Shown here: in pieces, positions 10,877-22,366 of the stretch
How positions within the stretch are numbered: the stretch's first letter is position 1
Layout: every line of letters starts with the position of its first letter
Source of the DNA: Avena insularis
Lineage: Eukaryota; Streptophyta; Magnoliopsida; Poales; Poaceae
Assembly (NCBI GenBank): GCA_023614405.1
Contig: CM042691.1
Span: forward strand, 169,046,927-169,110,926
DNA length: 64,000 nucleotides
Reading direction: 5' to 3'
The notes under the pieces: generated by a model
What the model was told of the DNA's origin: nothing
Seen by the model: the letters and a program-made list of their open reading frames with translations, nothing else
The model's database searches: none
Program-made: the position numbers and the translations under genes

Positions 10877-12898
10877 ATCTCGTCCCCGAGATTCGGCGCG
10901 GCTAGCAAATAGGTGCGGATAGTCCTCTCGAATGTCATCCTCACGCTCCCAAGTGGCTTCCTCTTCGGTGTGGTGGCTCCACTGCACCTTGCAAAACCTG
11001 ATCGTCTTGGTACGGGTGATCCTCTCCGCTGTCTCCAGAATCTTGACCGGCTTCTCCTCATAGGTCAAGTCATTCTCAAGCTGAACCTCCTCTAGTGGCA
11101 CAGTGTCTCTTAATGGTGTATCCACCATCTCCGGATGGCACTTCTTTAGCTGGGATACGTGGAACACATTGTGAACAGCGGACAGAGCCTCTGGCAACTC
11201 CAACTGATAAGCAACTTCTCCCTTGCGTGCTAAGACCTGATATGGTCCAATAAACCGAGGTGCCAGCTTACCCTTAATACCAAATCTCTTGATTCCACGA
11301 AGTGGCGACACCCTGAGGTATGCTCTATCACCTATCTCATACACCACTTCCTTGCGCTTGGCGTCAGCATAACTCTTCTGCCTTGATTGTGCCACCTTTA
11401 GCCTGTCCCTAATCAAAGCAACCTTCTCCTCAGCGTCCTTGATCAAATCAGGTCCAAACAGCTGACGTTCTCCTGCTCCATCCCATAGCAATGGTGTCCG
11501 GCACCGTTTCCCATACAGTACATCAAACGGTGACGTCTTGATGCTGGTTTGATAGCTGTTGTTGTAGGAAAACTCAGCATATGGCAAATTCTCATCCCAA
11601 CTAGAACCATGAGCCAAGGCGCAAGCTCTCAGCATGTCTTCCAAAATCTGATTCACCCTCTCGGTCATCCATCACCATGGGTGAAACGCTGTGCTAAACT
11701 CCAATCTAGTACCAAGTGACTCGTGCAGCTGGCGCCAGAAGTGTGAGGTAAATTGGGTGCCTCTATCAGATACAATACTCTTGGGAACTCCATGTAGGCA
11801 CACAACTCTGTCCATATAAATCTTGGCCAACTTTTCACTCGTATAGGTCGTCTTCACCGGTATAAAGTGGGCTACCTTGGTCAAATGGTCGACCACCACC
11901 CAAATGGAGTCATATCCTGACCTGGTCCTGGGCAATCCTGTGATAAAATCCATTCCCACTCTATCCCACTTCCAATCCGGCACGGGCAACGGCTGTAGCA
12001 GTCCTGCTGGCTTCTGGTGTTCTGCCTTCACTCGGCTACATACATCACATAGGGCAATATGCTCCGCGATGTCGCCCTTCATGTTGTTCCACCAGAATCT
12101 GTCCTTTAGGTCCATATACATCTTCGTATTGCCCGGATGTATGGAGTACGGCGAGTCATGAGCTTCCTGCAGAATCAACTTCCTTATCTCCGGATCGTTG
12201 GGGACGCACAAATGATCTCCATACCACAAGGTTCCTTGCTCATCCTCGCGGAATTCCCTTGCTCGATCCTCCTTCATCTTTTCCTTTACTTCATCAATCT
12301 CTTTGTCTCCCACTTGAGCCTTCCTGATTCTGTCCTGTAGCGTTGGTTGGACTTCCATTGCTGCCAAGTATCCTTCAGACACTACCTCCAGTCTAAGGTC
12401 CTTGAATTGCTTGCACAAATCCTCGGGCAATTACCCAATTGTCAATCCATTGGCATAAACCTTCCGGCTCAGAGCATCTGCTACTACATTGGCCTTTCCT
12501 AGGTGGTATTGCAGATTCATATCATAGTCCTTGATAAGTTCCAACCATCTCCTTTGCCTCATGTTCAGTTCCTTCTGTGTAAATATGTACTTCAGGCTCT
12601 TGTGGTCGGTGTACACATCACAGTGTTTCCCCATCAAGTAGTGCCTCCATACTTTGAGTGCATGAACCACTGATGCTAATTCCAAATCATGCGTGGGATA
12701 ATTCCTCTCATGGTGTTTAAGTTGTCGCGAGGCATATGACACTACTCTTCCATCTTGCATCAGCACACTCCCAAGTCCCTGTCGAGAAGCATCACAGTAC
12801 ACTTGGAAATCCTTCTGAAGGTCTGGTAAACACAGAACAGGCGCGGTCACTAGTCGGCCTTCAGTTCTGGCTGGCTTCACACACATCCGTCCATTCAA
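10868..12898 (-). pseudogene. gypsy-2 pol: RNase H, integrase and chromodomain
   Basis: From right to left on the plus map come RNase H ([28 protein letters not shown]), then the integrase zinc-binding region (near IHPGNTK and CDVC). The integrase core follows, with catalytic Asp residues in VGMDFITGLP and VSDRGTQF and the Glu in TERVNQ. A basic C-terminal region ends in a chromodomain (TIRFCKVQWSHHTEEEATWE). Stops interrupt the frame at 12431-12433 (TAA) and 11672-11674 (TGA), and a frameshift near 12870 separates it from RT. The chromodomain is normally used to target heterochromatin. This copy is inactive. Confidence 0.92.
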
Positions 12899-15151
12899 AC
12901 TTCCTCTCCTTCTTCAGAAGTTCAGTCATCGGCTTAGAAATCTTGGAGAAGTTTTCAATGAACCGCCGGTAATATCCAGCAAGTCCCAAAAAGCTTCGAA
13001 TCTCTCCCGCATTCTTGGGCGCTTCCCACTCAGTTACTGCAGTCACTTTGCTTGGATCAACAGCGACTCCTTCTCCTGACACTACATGTCCAAGAAATCC
13101 AACAGTGTTAAGCCAGAATTCACACTTGCTGAATTTGGCATACAGCTTGTGTTCCCTCAGCTTCTCCATAATCAGTCGCAAATGTTTCTCATGTTCAGCA
13201 TCATCCTTGGAATATATCAGTATGTCATCAATAAACACCACCACGAACTTGTCCAAGTACTCCATAAATACCTTGTTCATCATGGTCATGAAATATGCCG
13301 GGGCATTCGTTAGTCCAAAAGACATAATTGTATACTCATATAAACCATACCTAGTGGTGAAAGCGGTTTTTGGTATGTCCTCCTCCCGGATCTTCAATTG
13401 GAAGTAGCCTAAGCGCAGATCAATCTTGCTGAACACCTTCGCTCCTTCCAGTTGATCAAACAAATCATTTATGTTCGGCAGGGGGTATTTGTTCTTGATG
13501 GTCACCTCATTCAGCGAGCGATAGTCCACCACTAATCTCTTGCTGCTGTCTTTCTTCTCCACAAACAGAACAGGTGCACCCCATGACGACGAACTAGGCT
13601 GAATGAATCCCTTGTCCAACTGCTCTTTCAGCTGCTTCTTCAATTCCTTCAGCTCATCCACATCCATCTTATATGGTCTCTTTGCTATAGGTCCTGTTCC
13701 CGGCATCAGGTCGATGAGAAACTCCACTTCCCTGTCAGGTCGCATTCCTGGCAGCTCTTCCAGAAACACGTCGGGGTAATCCCTAATCACAGGCACAGTA
13801 TCCATGCTAACCCCCTTAAGAGAATTCAGCTTACACCTTCCCGGTCGCACTGCCGACTTGAACCTAATTCTCTTACCATCCGGGGTTTTGAGTGAAACAG
13901 CTCGCTGTGCACAATCTATGTGTCCCCCATGCATAGACATCCAATCCATACCCAGAATAACATCTAACCCTTGTGATTCCAACACTACCAGATGTGCAAT
14001 GAAGTTGTGTGTTCCAATCCTCACAGTTAAGCCGCGGCATCCCGCGCTAGCTATCATATCTCCTCCAGGTGAGCTTACTCTAATAGACTCTTTCATAGAC
14101 TCAGTAGGTAGCTTATACTTATCCACAAATGCCCTTGATATGAATGAATGCGATGCACCAGTATCGAAAAGTATAAGTGCAGGGTGAGTGTTGATTGGGA
14201 ACTTACCAATCACAAGGTCAGGCTCATCTGGGATCTCCTCCACATTCATGTGGTTCACTGTGGCCTTCTGGTTGTTGGTTGGCTTCAGTCCCTTCCTCTC
14301 CGGACAGTTGTCATCATAGTGTCCCTTCTGACCACACTTGAAGCATGTCACCTCACTCAGATACTTCTTCACAAAGCTGCGATCACGGTTGCGGTCATGT
14401 CCACCGTGTCCTCCGGAGTGGTGAGAGTGTCCTCCCTTGTGGCTGTGGTGGCTGCTCTTGTGGTTGTCATGGCGATGCCCATCGCCTCCATGGTGATGCT
14501 GATCATGGCTCCCATGGTCACTCCCTCCATGCTTGGAGTACCCATCATATGATGTGTGAGACTTGTGATGTGAACCAGAGTGGTGATTGTTGCTCTTCCT
14601 CTTGCGGCTTTCCACCTGCTTGTGTTTCCCTTCCAAGATCCTGGCCTTGTCCATAAGCTCCTGGAAAGTGGGGCAATAAACCACCAGTAGTTGCACTGAA
14701 AGCTCGTCACTAAGGCCATCCAGGAATCTCTCCCTCCTTTTTGCATCAGTGTCAACATCCTCAGGTGCATAACGAGACAGGTTGTTGAACTCCTCAATGT
14801 ACTCAGCCACGGTGCGGTTGGTTTGGCGCAAGTTGCAAAAATCCTTCCTCTTCAGGCTCAGAACACCTGAAGACACATGGTTGGTCTTGAAACCTTCCTC
14901 AAACATTGCCCAAGTCACAGTGTCTAGCGGGTGGGTGATCTGAAAAGTGTCCCACTAAGAAGCGGCTGGTCCCTCTAGTAGGTGAGCGGCAAACCTCACC
15001 TTCTCAGCATCAGTGCATCCAACAGTTACCAGATCCTTGTTGACTGAACGCAACCAGTCGAGAGCAACCATTGGTTCTGTTGCAGTAGAGAACTTAGCTG
15101 GCCTTAGCCTCAGAAACCTGGTGAGAGCATCTCCCTGAGGCTGGTTGTTCC

Positions 15152-15188
<37 letters not shown>

Positions 15189-15281
15189 CTGAGCTTCCAT
15201 AAACTGGGTCATAACTTGGGTCAGCTGTGCCTGAGCTGCCATGAGCTGCTCCAACTCAGTGGGTTGACGGTGGGGAGGCAT
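12861..15281 (-). pseudogene. gypsy-2 gag, protease and reverse transcriptase
   Basis: Gag starts at 15281 (MPPHRQPTELEQL) with a run of Asn encoded by a trinucleotide repeat. A single TAG at 14955-14957 replaces the second Trp of a conserved AASWWDTF-type motif. The frame then stays open for 685 codons. This stretch holds the capsid core, a strongly His-rich linker (about residues 112-180 of the segment), a CCHC knuckle ([14 protein letters not shown]), protease ([10 protein letters not shown]) and RT with [12 protein letters not shown]. It ends at a frameshift just after [11 protein letters not shown]. Apart from the one stop and the frameshift this is the best-preserved element ORF in the window. 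Confidence 0.93.
15154..15189. repeat. (TTG/CAA)n microsatellite in gypsy-2 gag
   Basis: About twelve perfect trinucleotide units encode a poly-Asn run on the minus strand inside gag. The length probably varies between copies. Confidence 0.9.
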
Positions 15282-15897
15282 CTACGGTTCAGCACAGGTA
15301 ATCTTAGAAAGAATCAACTACGATAATAGGATTCTACCCATGCATTATGATCAAACAACAACAAACAATAGCAGACAATCTCAAGCAAGCAACACAACAA
15401 CAAAAAAGTGATCCAGCAACATCCCAGGGGTTATCCTAGCAGTATATACCTACTGAAATAGTTTTACAAGAGTTGGCAATGGTTAACTAAACAGTTGATC
15501 AACAAAGCAGCAAAAACAGCAATCTGCCAGAACAGTCCAGCAGTGTTCACGAATTTTTCTGCCTGACTTAGACTCGTCAGGAATTTTATCTGATTTTTTC
15601 ACATACAGTACAGAGAGTTTCAAACCAGCCCTATTTTTTTCAGAGTTTTTCCAGATACCAGAAAAATATGAAAAATCATACAGTAATGCTGTATCAGCAG
15701 AAAACTGCAGCAGGAATAACACAGGTATTAACCCAACTTGCCATAACTCTTTCATAAAATTCGCACAAATAATCCTGGGATATTGGAGTACACAAATATT
15801 CAACTAAACAATCTTAAACTAACAGTAATTAAGTATTACATCGATCGAGACTAATCCTAACGATTTTCCTAACGAGGACTAATTGGTGGACTTCTAT
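15282..15897 (-). other. gypsy-2 spacer between upstream ORF and gag
   Basis: This leader-like, A/T-rich sequence lies between the acidic ORF stop and the gag ATG. An open frame at 15483-15803 has no recognisable domain, and I treat it as chance. Confidence 0.5.
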
Positions 15898-16893
15898 CTA
15901 CTTCTTGAAGAGGTTGCGGTAGGTCCTTGCACTCATGCGTTGGTGCTTCTGTCCACGGTTCAACCATAGCGGCGGAGTGTACACCTCTCTAGAGTCATCA
16001 CTTGAAATCTCAAACTCCACCTCTTCTGGATCCTCCTCTTCTTCACTCTCTGTTGCAACTGCAACAGCTTCATCTCCTCCACCATCATCGTCTCCATCAT
16101 CATCATCATCGTCCTCATCATCATCATCATTCCCACTGTCATCATCATCATCATTGTTGCCACCATCTCCATTGTCATCATCAGAGGGTGGATTCATCTA
16201 TGCTTGGAGAGCGGCAATCTGGGTTGCCATAGCTTCAATAGTTTGATCCCTTTCCTGGATGGTCCCTTGCAACTGTTGTATGTTCTGGGTGTTCTCCTGC
16301 ACAGTACCATGAAGATGAGCTATGGTTGCATCTCTAGCTATCAGGGCATTCTCCAGAACTCCCACAGCTTCATGCAAGGTGTCAATCTCCTGTCCTTGGA
16401 CCACCATACCATTGCTGGCAAAATCTGCAATCTCCTTTATCATCATCACTTTCTCAGCTAGAGCTCCATTCTCCCTTTCCATGTCCTCTATGTGCCTCCG
16501 ACGGGGCGGCATGTTGTTCCTGTCGCCCAGGGTAACCACAATGTGCCCATATTCATCACGCCTCCCATAGTCACGGTAGGGTGAGTCTGCTGGTAGTAGG
16601 TGTCGGACATGATGGCACTAGCGAGACATGGCTTCATGTAAGGCCAAGTTAATTCCAAGTCCCCAGTTGCAGTATGTCTTGGTGTAGATCAAGTGCACAG
16701 AGTTTGGCAAGGCGGCATCCCTGAAGATGAAGGTGGTGATCTCCCATGCATCCTCACCATATCCATAGGTGTACAACCTTCTTCCCTTGAACATGGGCAG
16801 TGGCAGTCCCAATGACTGTGAGAGCTATGCTAACTGTCTTGCAAAGGGCCTTGGTGACTCCATGGTTGCATACTCGGTCCTGACTTCTCCCAT
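15898..16893 (-). pseudogene. gypsy-2 upstream ORF ("ORF0"): coiled coil plus acidic tail
   Basis: One frame runs from the ATG at 16893 (MGEVRTEYAT) to a TAA ending at 15898, about 331 codons, broken by TAG at 16825-16827, 16618-16620 and 16198-16200. Order: a globular N-terminal part (GRRLYTYGYGEDAWEITTF), a long heptad-like helix rich in Glu, Gln, Ala and Leu, then an Asp/Glu tract of about 60 residues and a basic end (RTYRNLFKK). All three breaks are TAG, and the frame is otherwise maintained, so it was once a protein. It lies between the primer site and gag on the same strand. I do not recognise a family. Gypsy-1 shows an equivalent acidic tail at 1-45. Confidence 0.7.
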
Positions 16894-17047
16894 CTATCAA
16901 TTAAAAGAGGGAAAGTGTGAGAATAGCATATGATAAGAATTTTATGAGAGTGAAAGGCATAAGGCGAAAGACAGAGTTAACATAAGCTTTAATAATTCTA
17001 TGGCTTCCTAATCCAATCCTAGGTCACGATCCTACAGTCGACACACG

Positions 17048-17060
17048 GGCTCTGATACCA
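17048..17060 (-). other. gypsy-2 primer binding site (tRNA-iMet)
   Basis: On the minus strand it reads TGGTATCAGAGCC, three bases inside the 5' LTR. This is the standard plant site complementary to initiator methionine tRNA. Confidence 0.95.
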
Positions 17061-17063
17061 TCT

Positions 17064-20000
17064 TGTAACACCGCGGTTCTGAAAAGAACGTGGCTTCTAT
17101 GTGACATGCCAATCCCTGGATCGGTTCATTAGCCCACAATAGAATAAGATGAATAACATAGCAAAATATCTGTGTATCATAAATAACGAAGATCTAGAGT
17201 ACCATTATTACAATAAAAGCTTAGCCCAAGGCTAGCTCAAATTATTCAGGCAGCAACATAAAATAAAGCAAATCCTCCATTCTTCAAATTGCCCACAAGT
17301 GAACAAGTGCCGAGTAGAGTACCGTGGCCTATATCGATTACTCAGAATCGGAATATCCTGCAACATGAAACGTAGCAGCCCCAAAGGGTCAATACATGGA
17401 ATGTATGGCAAGTAGAGCTAATAAAGGAGACAATAATGCTAACATCTACATGCATATTTGGCAAGTGGAGCTGTGGCTAGCTTGCATTTGCAAATACCTT
17501 TGTCCTACTTTCATAAATAGTTTTTGATTTTCTTTGAAAAGATCCCAATTAAGTTAACCCAACAATATTAAAGCAATTATGAAATTTGAATGAGCAAGAA
17601 ACATGTCATGGAATCAATATCAAGCAACTCAGATGTCCATAACCGGGGACACGGCTAATCGATTAGATTATACACCCTGCAGGAGTTAGTACACTTTACC
17701 CATGTGACTTGGCTAGCCCAGCTCGTACCATCACTCTCATTTTGGGTGATGATAGGGAGAAGTCCAAGAAGAGACCGTTCGGGAAGTAGCTCCCCAATCC
17801 CGACGCGCACCGGTCCAACCTACCAAAATTCTACATCTCTGGATACGCGGGTTCGGGTTACCACAACCTACTAAGTCCAACCAACCGCCCATTTCATTAT
17901 TGGCACATGGTTGTACACGTAAGCTACAAAATAAAGAAGCCTATCATTTTCTCTTGATACATGGGTGCCTTTCCGCAATGATACCACCAAAATTTATCAA
18001 TCCCATCACACCCAGGAGATTCATTGATTAAGTTGTTTTAGTTTTCACAAACCAACACTTTTAGAAACAACTTTCAGTGATGTAACCCAGCCCTCGTTCA
18101 TCATAGCATGGCTAAGCACATCTACCAACGGTGGTTCATCTACAAGGAAGGCCCTACCACATAATAGGACATAGCATAGCGATAGTATCATCCTACACAT
18201 GCATCTACAAAATACATGACAATGCATTAAAAATAGTAGGACAATATCATGAAAAAAGTAGCATCCACTTGCCTTGGTTGTAGCGGTCGGAAGAACAATC
18301 CACACACGAGCAAGCGTTGCACTCGTCACAATCTACACGATACAATTGCAATCATAAACAAACAATTCACAAGCATATGCAACAAAGATGATGCATGAAT
18401 GCATGCATGGCAAGTGGATTGATGCTACAGCAGCACCACATAATCCTATTCAGTAAAGCTACTGATTGCATGCATGGAAAATAGTTTTAGCGCAAGGAAA
18501 ACTATTATGCAAACTATAATGCTCAAAACTAGAGCTAGAAACCAAAAAATTCACTACTGGTAGCATATTGTTCGTAAAATCTTGGGAAAATTCTACTGTC
18601 TAGGCATTGCTATTTAGGAACAGTGCCAATTGGAATTACTCAAAAAGGAATTATAAAACTCCCTGAGTAATTAAAATACTGCAGAAGGTCACTAAATAGT
18701 TTCTGCAATTTTTTTTGCTGTAAGCCAATCCTTTTAATTCATTTTGAGATTCCCCTTGTTCTACTGAATCTAGGGACATATTATTTGCAATTATTGGAGT
18801 TACAGATCTTTTTTCTACGGATTAATTACTCCAAAAAGGGCATTAACTCATTTAATTAATCTGGACAAAATCTTGCTGCAAAAAATTAAAACAATGATAC
18901 AGCAAGATTCTACACGACTTACTGAATCTACACATATTTTATTTGCAATTTTTGGCCCAGTAGATTAATTTCTACGAATTTTGCAAGTTTCATCTAATTT
19001 TTGCAATTTCTAAATTCATTTTAAAAATCTTTACCGCGCAGTCAACGCGGCTGACGCGTCAGCGCTGACGCGGCTGCGACGTGGCCTCCACGCGGGCTCC
19101 ACGCGGCTGCCACGTGGCTTCCACGTGGCTGCCACATGGCTTCCACGCGGCACGCTGGTACTGGCAGGTACCGGTTCGGCCGCGGTTCTAATCCTGCGCG
19201 TCGAAAACAGATCGGACGGCCGTGGGAGTTCGTGTCCGCACCTTGGCGGCTGTCGGCGGCGGTGGGCGCAGACGGTGGCGGCGGCGAGTGCTCCGGCGGT
19301 CCCTGGCGAGTGCCAGGCATCTACGGGGTGCGGGGCATCTCAGCGAGCTCGATGGCGAGGTCGGGGTCGTCGATTGCTTCCTGGAAAGCCGACTGCGAGC
19401 GGCCGGAGTAGGCGGGCGGCGTTGGGTCTCCGGCGAGCAATCGGAGGGGACGGCGACGATCTGCGGGGAGGGGAACCAAGTCAGCGCGTGTGATGGATCG
19501 AGGGGAGAGAAGGAGGGGAACAGGAGGGCCAAGGGGCGACCGCTGTGTCGAGAACCTCGAGCTCCGAAGCTCGGCAATGGAGGCGGCGGCGGCAGGGTTC
19601 ATGGCGGCTAGGGCTTGCGAGACTTGCGAAAGAAACGAAACGAGGCAGAGGAGGGGGTTAAATAATAGGGGGTAGCGTGCAGAGGGGAAATAATTGGCAC
19701 CGAATTCATCGGGATTTCCGTTCGGTTGCTGGACTCCGGGGCGAGCACGAGTTCATCCGGAGGAAGAGGAAGGCAGGGTGGGGTCCGCCTGGCAGCGGCA
19801 CAGGGGAGGAGGGGGGCGGAGCGGGCTGCGGGCGCCCACTGGCTGGCTGGGCTGGCCCCGCTGCACTGCCGCTGCAGGCGTCTTGCTTTCATGGGAAGGT
19901 GTGCGGCAGATAGGGTAGGCGGGGCAGGTGGGCTGGGCCGGGTAGTTTAGGTTAGCTAGTTTTTTTTGTTCCTTTGCTTTTATTCATTTTGCTTTTCTTA

Positions 20001-20274
20001 TTTATTTTGTAACTTTTTAATGGGTAAACCAATTGAATTGATTTTTGTCTTCAAATTTTTCTAAAATACCAAGGATCATCCTAGGGTCATTTTTAGCAAC
20101 AAAAGGTCTATTTCAAACTAGTGACTCCAAGGGTCCAACTATTCCTCTTTGTAAGAACACTTGAGGCACTTCGTCTAGGATTTGAATGCAGGGTTTTGAA
20201 TTTGACGAGAGATTCATGAATGCAGAATGACATGAGTGATATGCAGAACCAAATCTAAAACTTGGGATGTGACA
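17064..20274 (-). repeat. gypsy-2 5' LTR
   Basis: It aligns base for base with 7692-10855 except for scattered substitutions and small indels. The largest difference is in the GC-rich block, where this copy has extra units of a short tandem repeat near 19079-19152. On the minus strand it starts TGTCACATCCC beside the CAATT duplication and would carry the element promoter. Confidence 0.94.
19079..19152. repeat. Short tandem repeat expansion in gypsy-2 5' LTR
   Basis: Repeated units around CCACGTGGCTTCCACGTGGC occur here several times. The matching part of the other LTR (about 9690-9730) has fewer units. The repeats contain CACGTG cores. Confidence 0.75.
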
Positions 20275-22306
20275 CAATTGCTGAAGAAGGACAAGAAGTT
20301 TGAATGGACGGATAAATGTGAAGCGAGTTTTGAAGAACTCAAGAGAAGAATGATTTTAGCCACAATCTTGATCATGCCAGATATCACGAAGCCCTTTGAC
20401 GTGTATTGTGACGCATCCAAGATCGGTCTCGGATGTGTGCTAATGCAAGAAGGAAAAGTTATATCTTATCTATCCTGACAACTGAAGCAGCATGAACAGA
20501 ACTACCCAACCCATGACCTCGAGCTCGCAGCCGTAGTTCTAGCCCTGAAGACATGGAGGCATTATCTCATGGGAAACCATTGTGAGATTTATTCAGATCA
20601 CAAGAGCTTGAAGTATATATTCACTCAGAAGGAGCTGAATATGAGACAGAGAAGATGGATTGAGCTAATCAAGGATTATGACCTGGACATTCACTATCAC
20701 CCTGGTAAAGCCAATGTGGTAGCAGATGCCCTTAGCAGATTGCCGTGCCGCTTGAACTCCATGATTTTGAAGGAGCAACCAAGTTTGCACAAGGAGATGG
20801 AAGATTTCCGAATGGAATTAGTGAGCGAAGGATTTTTGGCTAGCATAGAACTTCAACCCACTTTGATCAGCCAGATCAAAGAGGCGTAGAAAGGAAATGC
20901 TAGTATCGACGAAATCAAGCATCGTATCGGTACAGGAAAATTACCCAGGTTCACCGAAGACGAAGAAGGAGTTTTGTGGTACAAAGGACGTCTTTGTGTA
21001 CCCGCAGATTCAGAATTGAAAGAAGTGATTTTGAAAGAGGCCCATGATACCCTTTATTCTATACACCCCGGAGGAACGAAGGTGTATCAGGATTTGAAGG
21101 AACAATTCTAGTGGCATAAGATGAAGAGAGAAATCGGAAGCTATATCGCCAAGTGTGATATATGTCAAAGAGTCAAGGAGGGACATCAAAGACCCGCAGG
21201 ACTGTTGCAACCATTGTAGATTCGGGAATGGAAATGGGATTCAGTTGGAATGGACTTTATCACCGGATTGCCTACTTCTAGTAAGGTAAATGACTCTATC
21301 TGGGTCATAGTTGACAGATTATCCAAAGTCTCCCATTTCTTACCAGTCAAGACCACATACCAGAGTTTGAAACTAGATGAGTTGTACATCGCTAGAATCG
21401 TCAGTTTGCACGGAGTCCCCAAGAACATCGTATCAGATTGAGGAATCAGTTTACCTCAAGATTCTGGAAGAAATTCCAAGAAGGTTTAGAAAACCGACTA
21501 GATTTCAGCACAGCTTATCACCCTCAGACTGATGGACAAACAGAGTGAGTAAATCAAATACTCGAGGATATGTTGAGAGCATGTGTGTTAGAGTATGGAT
21601 CTAAATGGGAAGACTGTCTACTGTTTGTAGAATTTTCATACAACAACAGTTATCAAGCTAGTTTACAAATGGCCCCATTTGAATTCATGTATGGAAGGAA
21701 GTGTCGCACCCCTTTGAATTGGTCGGAAGTAGGAGAGAGTCAGATTTTCGGACCCGACATCCTACGAGAAGCAGAAGAGAAAGTTCACAAGATTTGTGAG
21801 CACCTCAAGACCGCCCAGTCAAGACAGAAGAGTTATGCCGCAAGAGACGTTGAGACCTCGCTTTCAATATCGGAGAGTTCGTGTATCTGAAAATGTCGCC
21901 ATTGAAAGGAATGCAGCGTTTCCAGCTGAAGGGAAAGTTAGCCCCCAGATATGTCGGACCCTTCAAGATTATGAATCGTCAAGGAGAAGTATCATATCAA
22001 TTGGAACTGCCAGAAGAAATGTCATCCGTGCACAATGTGTTCCATATCTCGTTACTATGTAAATGCCTCGAAGTTCTGGAGAAGACTGAAGTTTTCAAGA
22101 ATATTGATCACCGGACCATAGAAATCAATGATGACCTGACCTATCCTGAAGTACCCATCCGTATTTTGGAAGAAGCTTTCAGAACTACCAGAACCCAAAG
22201 CATCAAGTTTCTCAAGATTCAGTGGAGCAACCACACGAAAGAAGAAGCTACCTGGGAGCGCGAAGATCACATCAGGACGGAGTTCGCCGATCTCTTTAAA
22301 TCCTAG
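20275..22306 (+). pseudogene. gypsy-1 pol, second part: RNase H, integrase, chromodomain
   Basis: The frame left at 7691 resumes here (LLKKDKKFEWTDKCEASF). RNase H shows VYCDASKIGLGCVLM and [16 protein letters not shown]. The integrase core has MDFITGLP and a damaged SD-stop-G where gypsy-2 reads SDRG. The C-terminal chromodomain contains [19 protein letters not shown] and ends at 22306. Stops include 20476-20478, 20887-20889, ~21110, ~21218, ~21440 and ~21546. Frameshifts near 21445 and 21850 break the ORF. Confidence 0.92.
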
Positions 22307-22352
22307 GTAATCTTTGTTCTTCTTTCTCAAATCTCGGGACGAGATTTTGTTT

Positions 22353-22366
22353 AAGGAGGGAAGGTT
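22353..22366 (+). other. gypsy-1 polypurine tract
   Basis: AAGGAGGGAAGG immediately precedes the LTR that begins TGTAACATCCC, marking the primer for plus-strand DNA synthesis. Confidence 0.8.

Larger units (their letters stand above)
7692..20274 (-). mobile_element. gypsy-2: complete but decayed Tekay-type Ty3-gypsy chromovirus
   Basis: Two long LTRs (7692-10855 and 17064-20274, ~3.2 kb each) bound an internal region encoding, on the minus strand, an upstream acidic/coiled-coil ORF, gag, protease, RT, RNase H, integrase and chromodomain. A tRNA-iMet primer site lies beside the right (5') LTR, and a purine-rich tract lies beside the left (3') LTR. The target duplication CAATT is at 7687-7691 and 20275-20279. 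In the first ~350 LTR bases I counted about 14 differences between the copies, mostly transitions, so the insertion is not recent. It split gypsy-1 pol. Confidence 0.95.

Noticed and set aside
16080..16170. CATCATC-rich tract considered as a CRISPR-like or regulatory array
   Set aside because: It is a coding trinucleotide repeat for Asp runs, in a plant genome, with no spacer structure.
15935..16246. Ser-rich plus-strand frame with long His and Ser runs
   Set aside because: It is the complement of the trinucleotide-rich acidic tail of the gypsy-2 upstream ORF.
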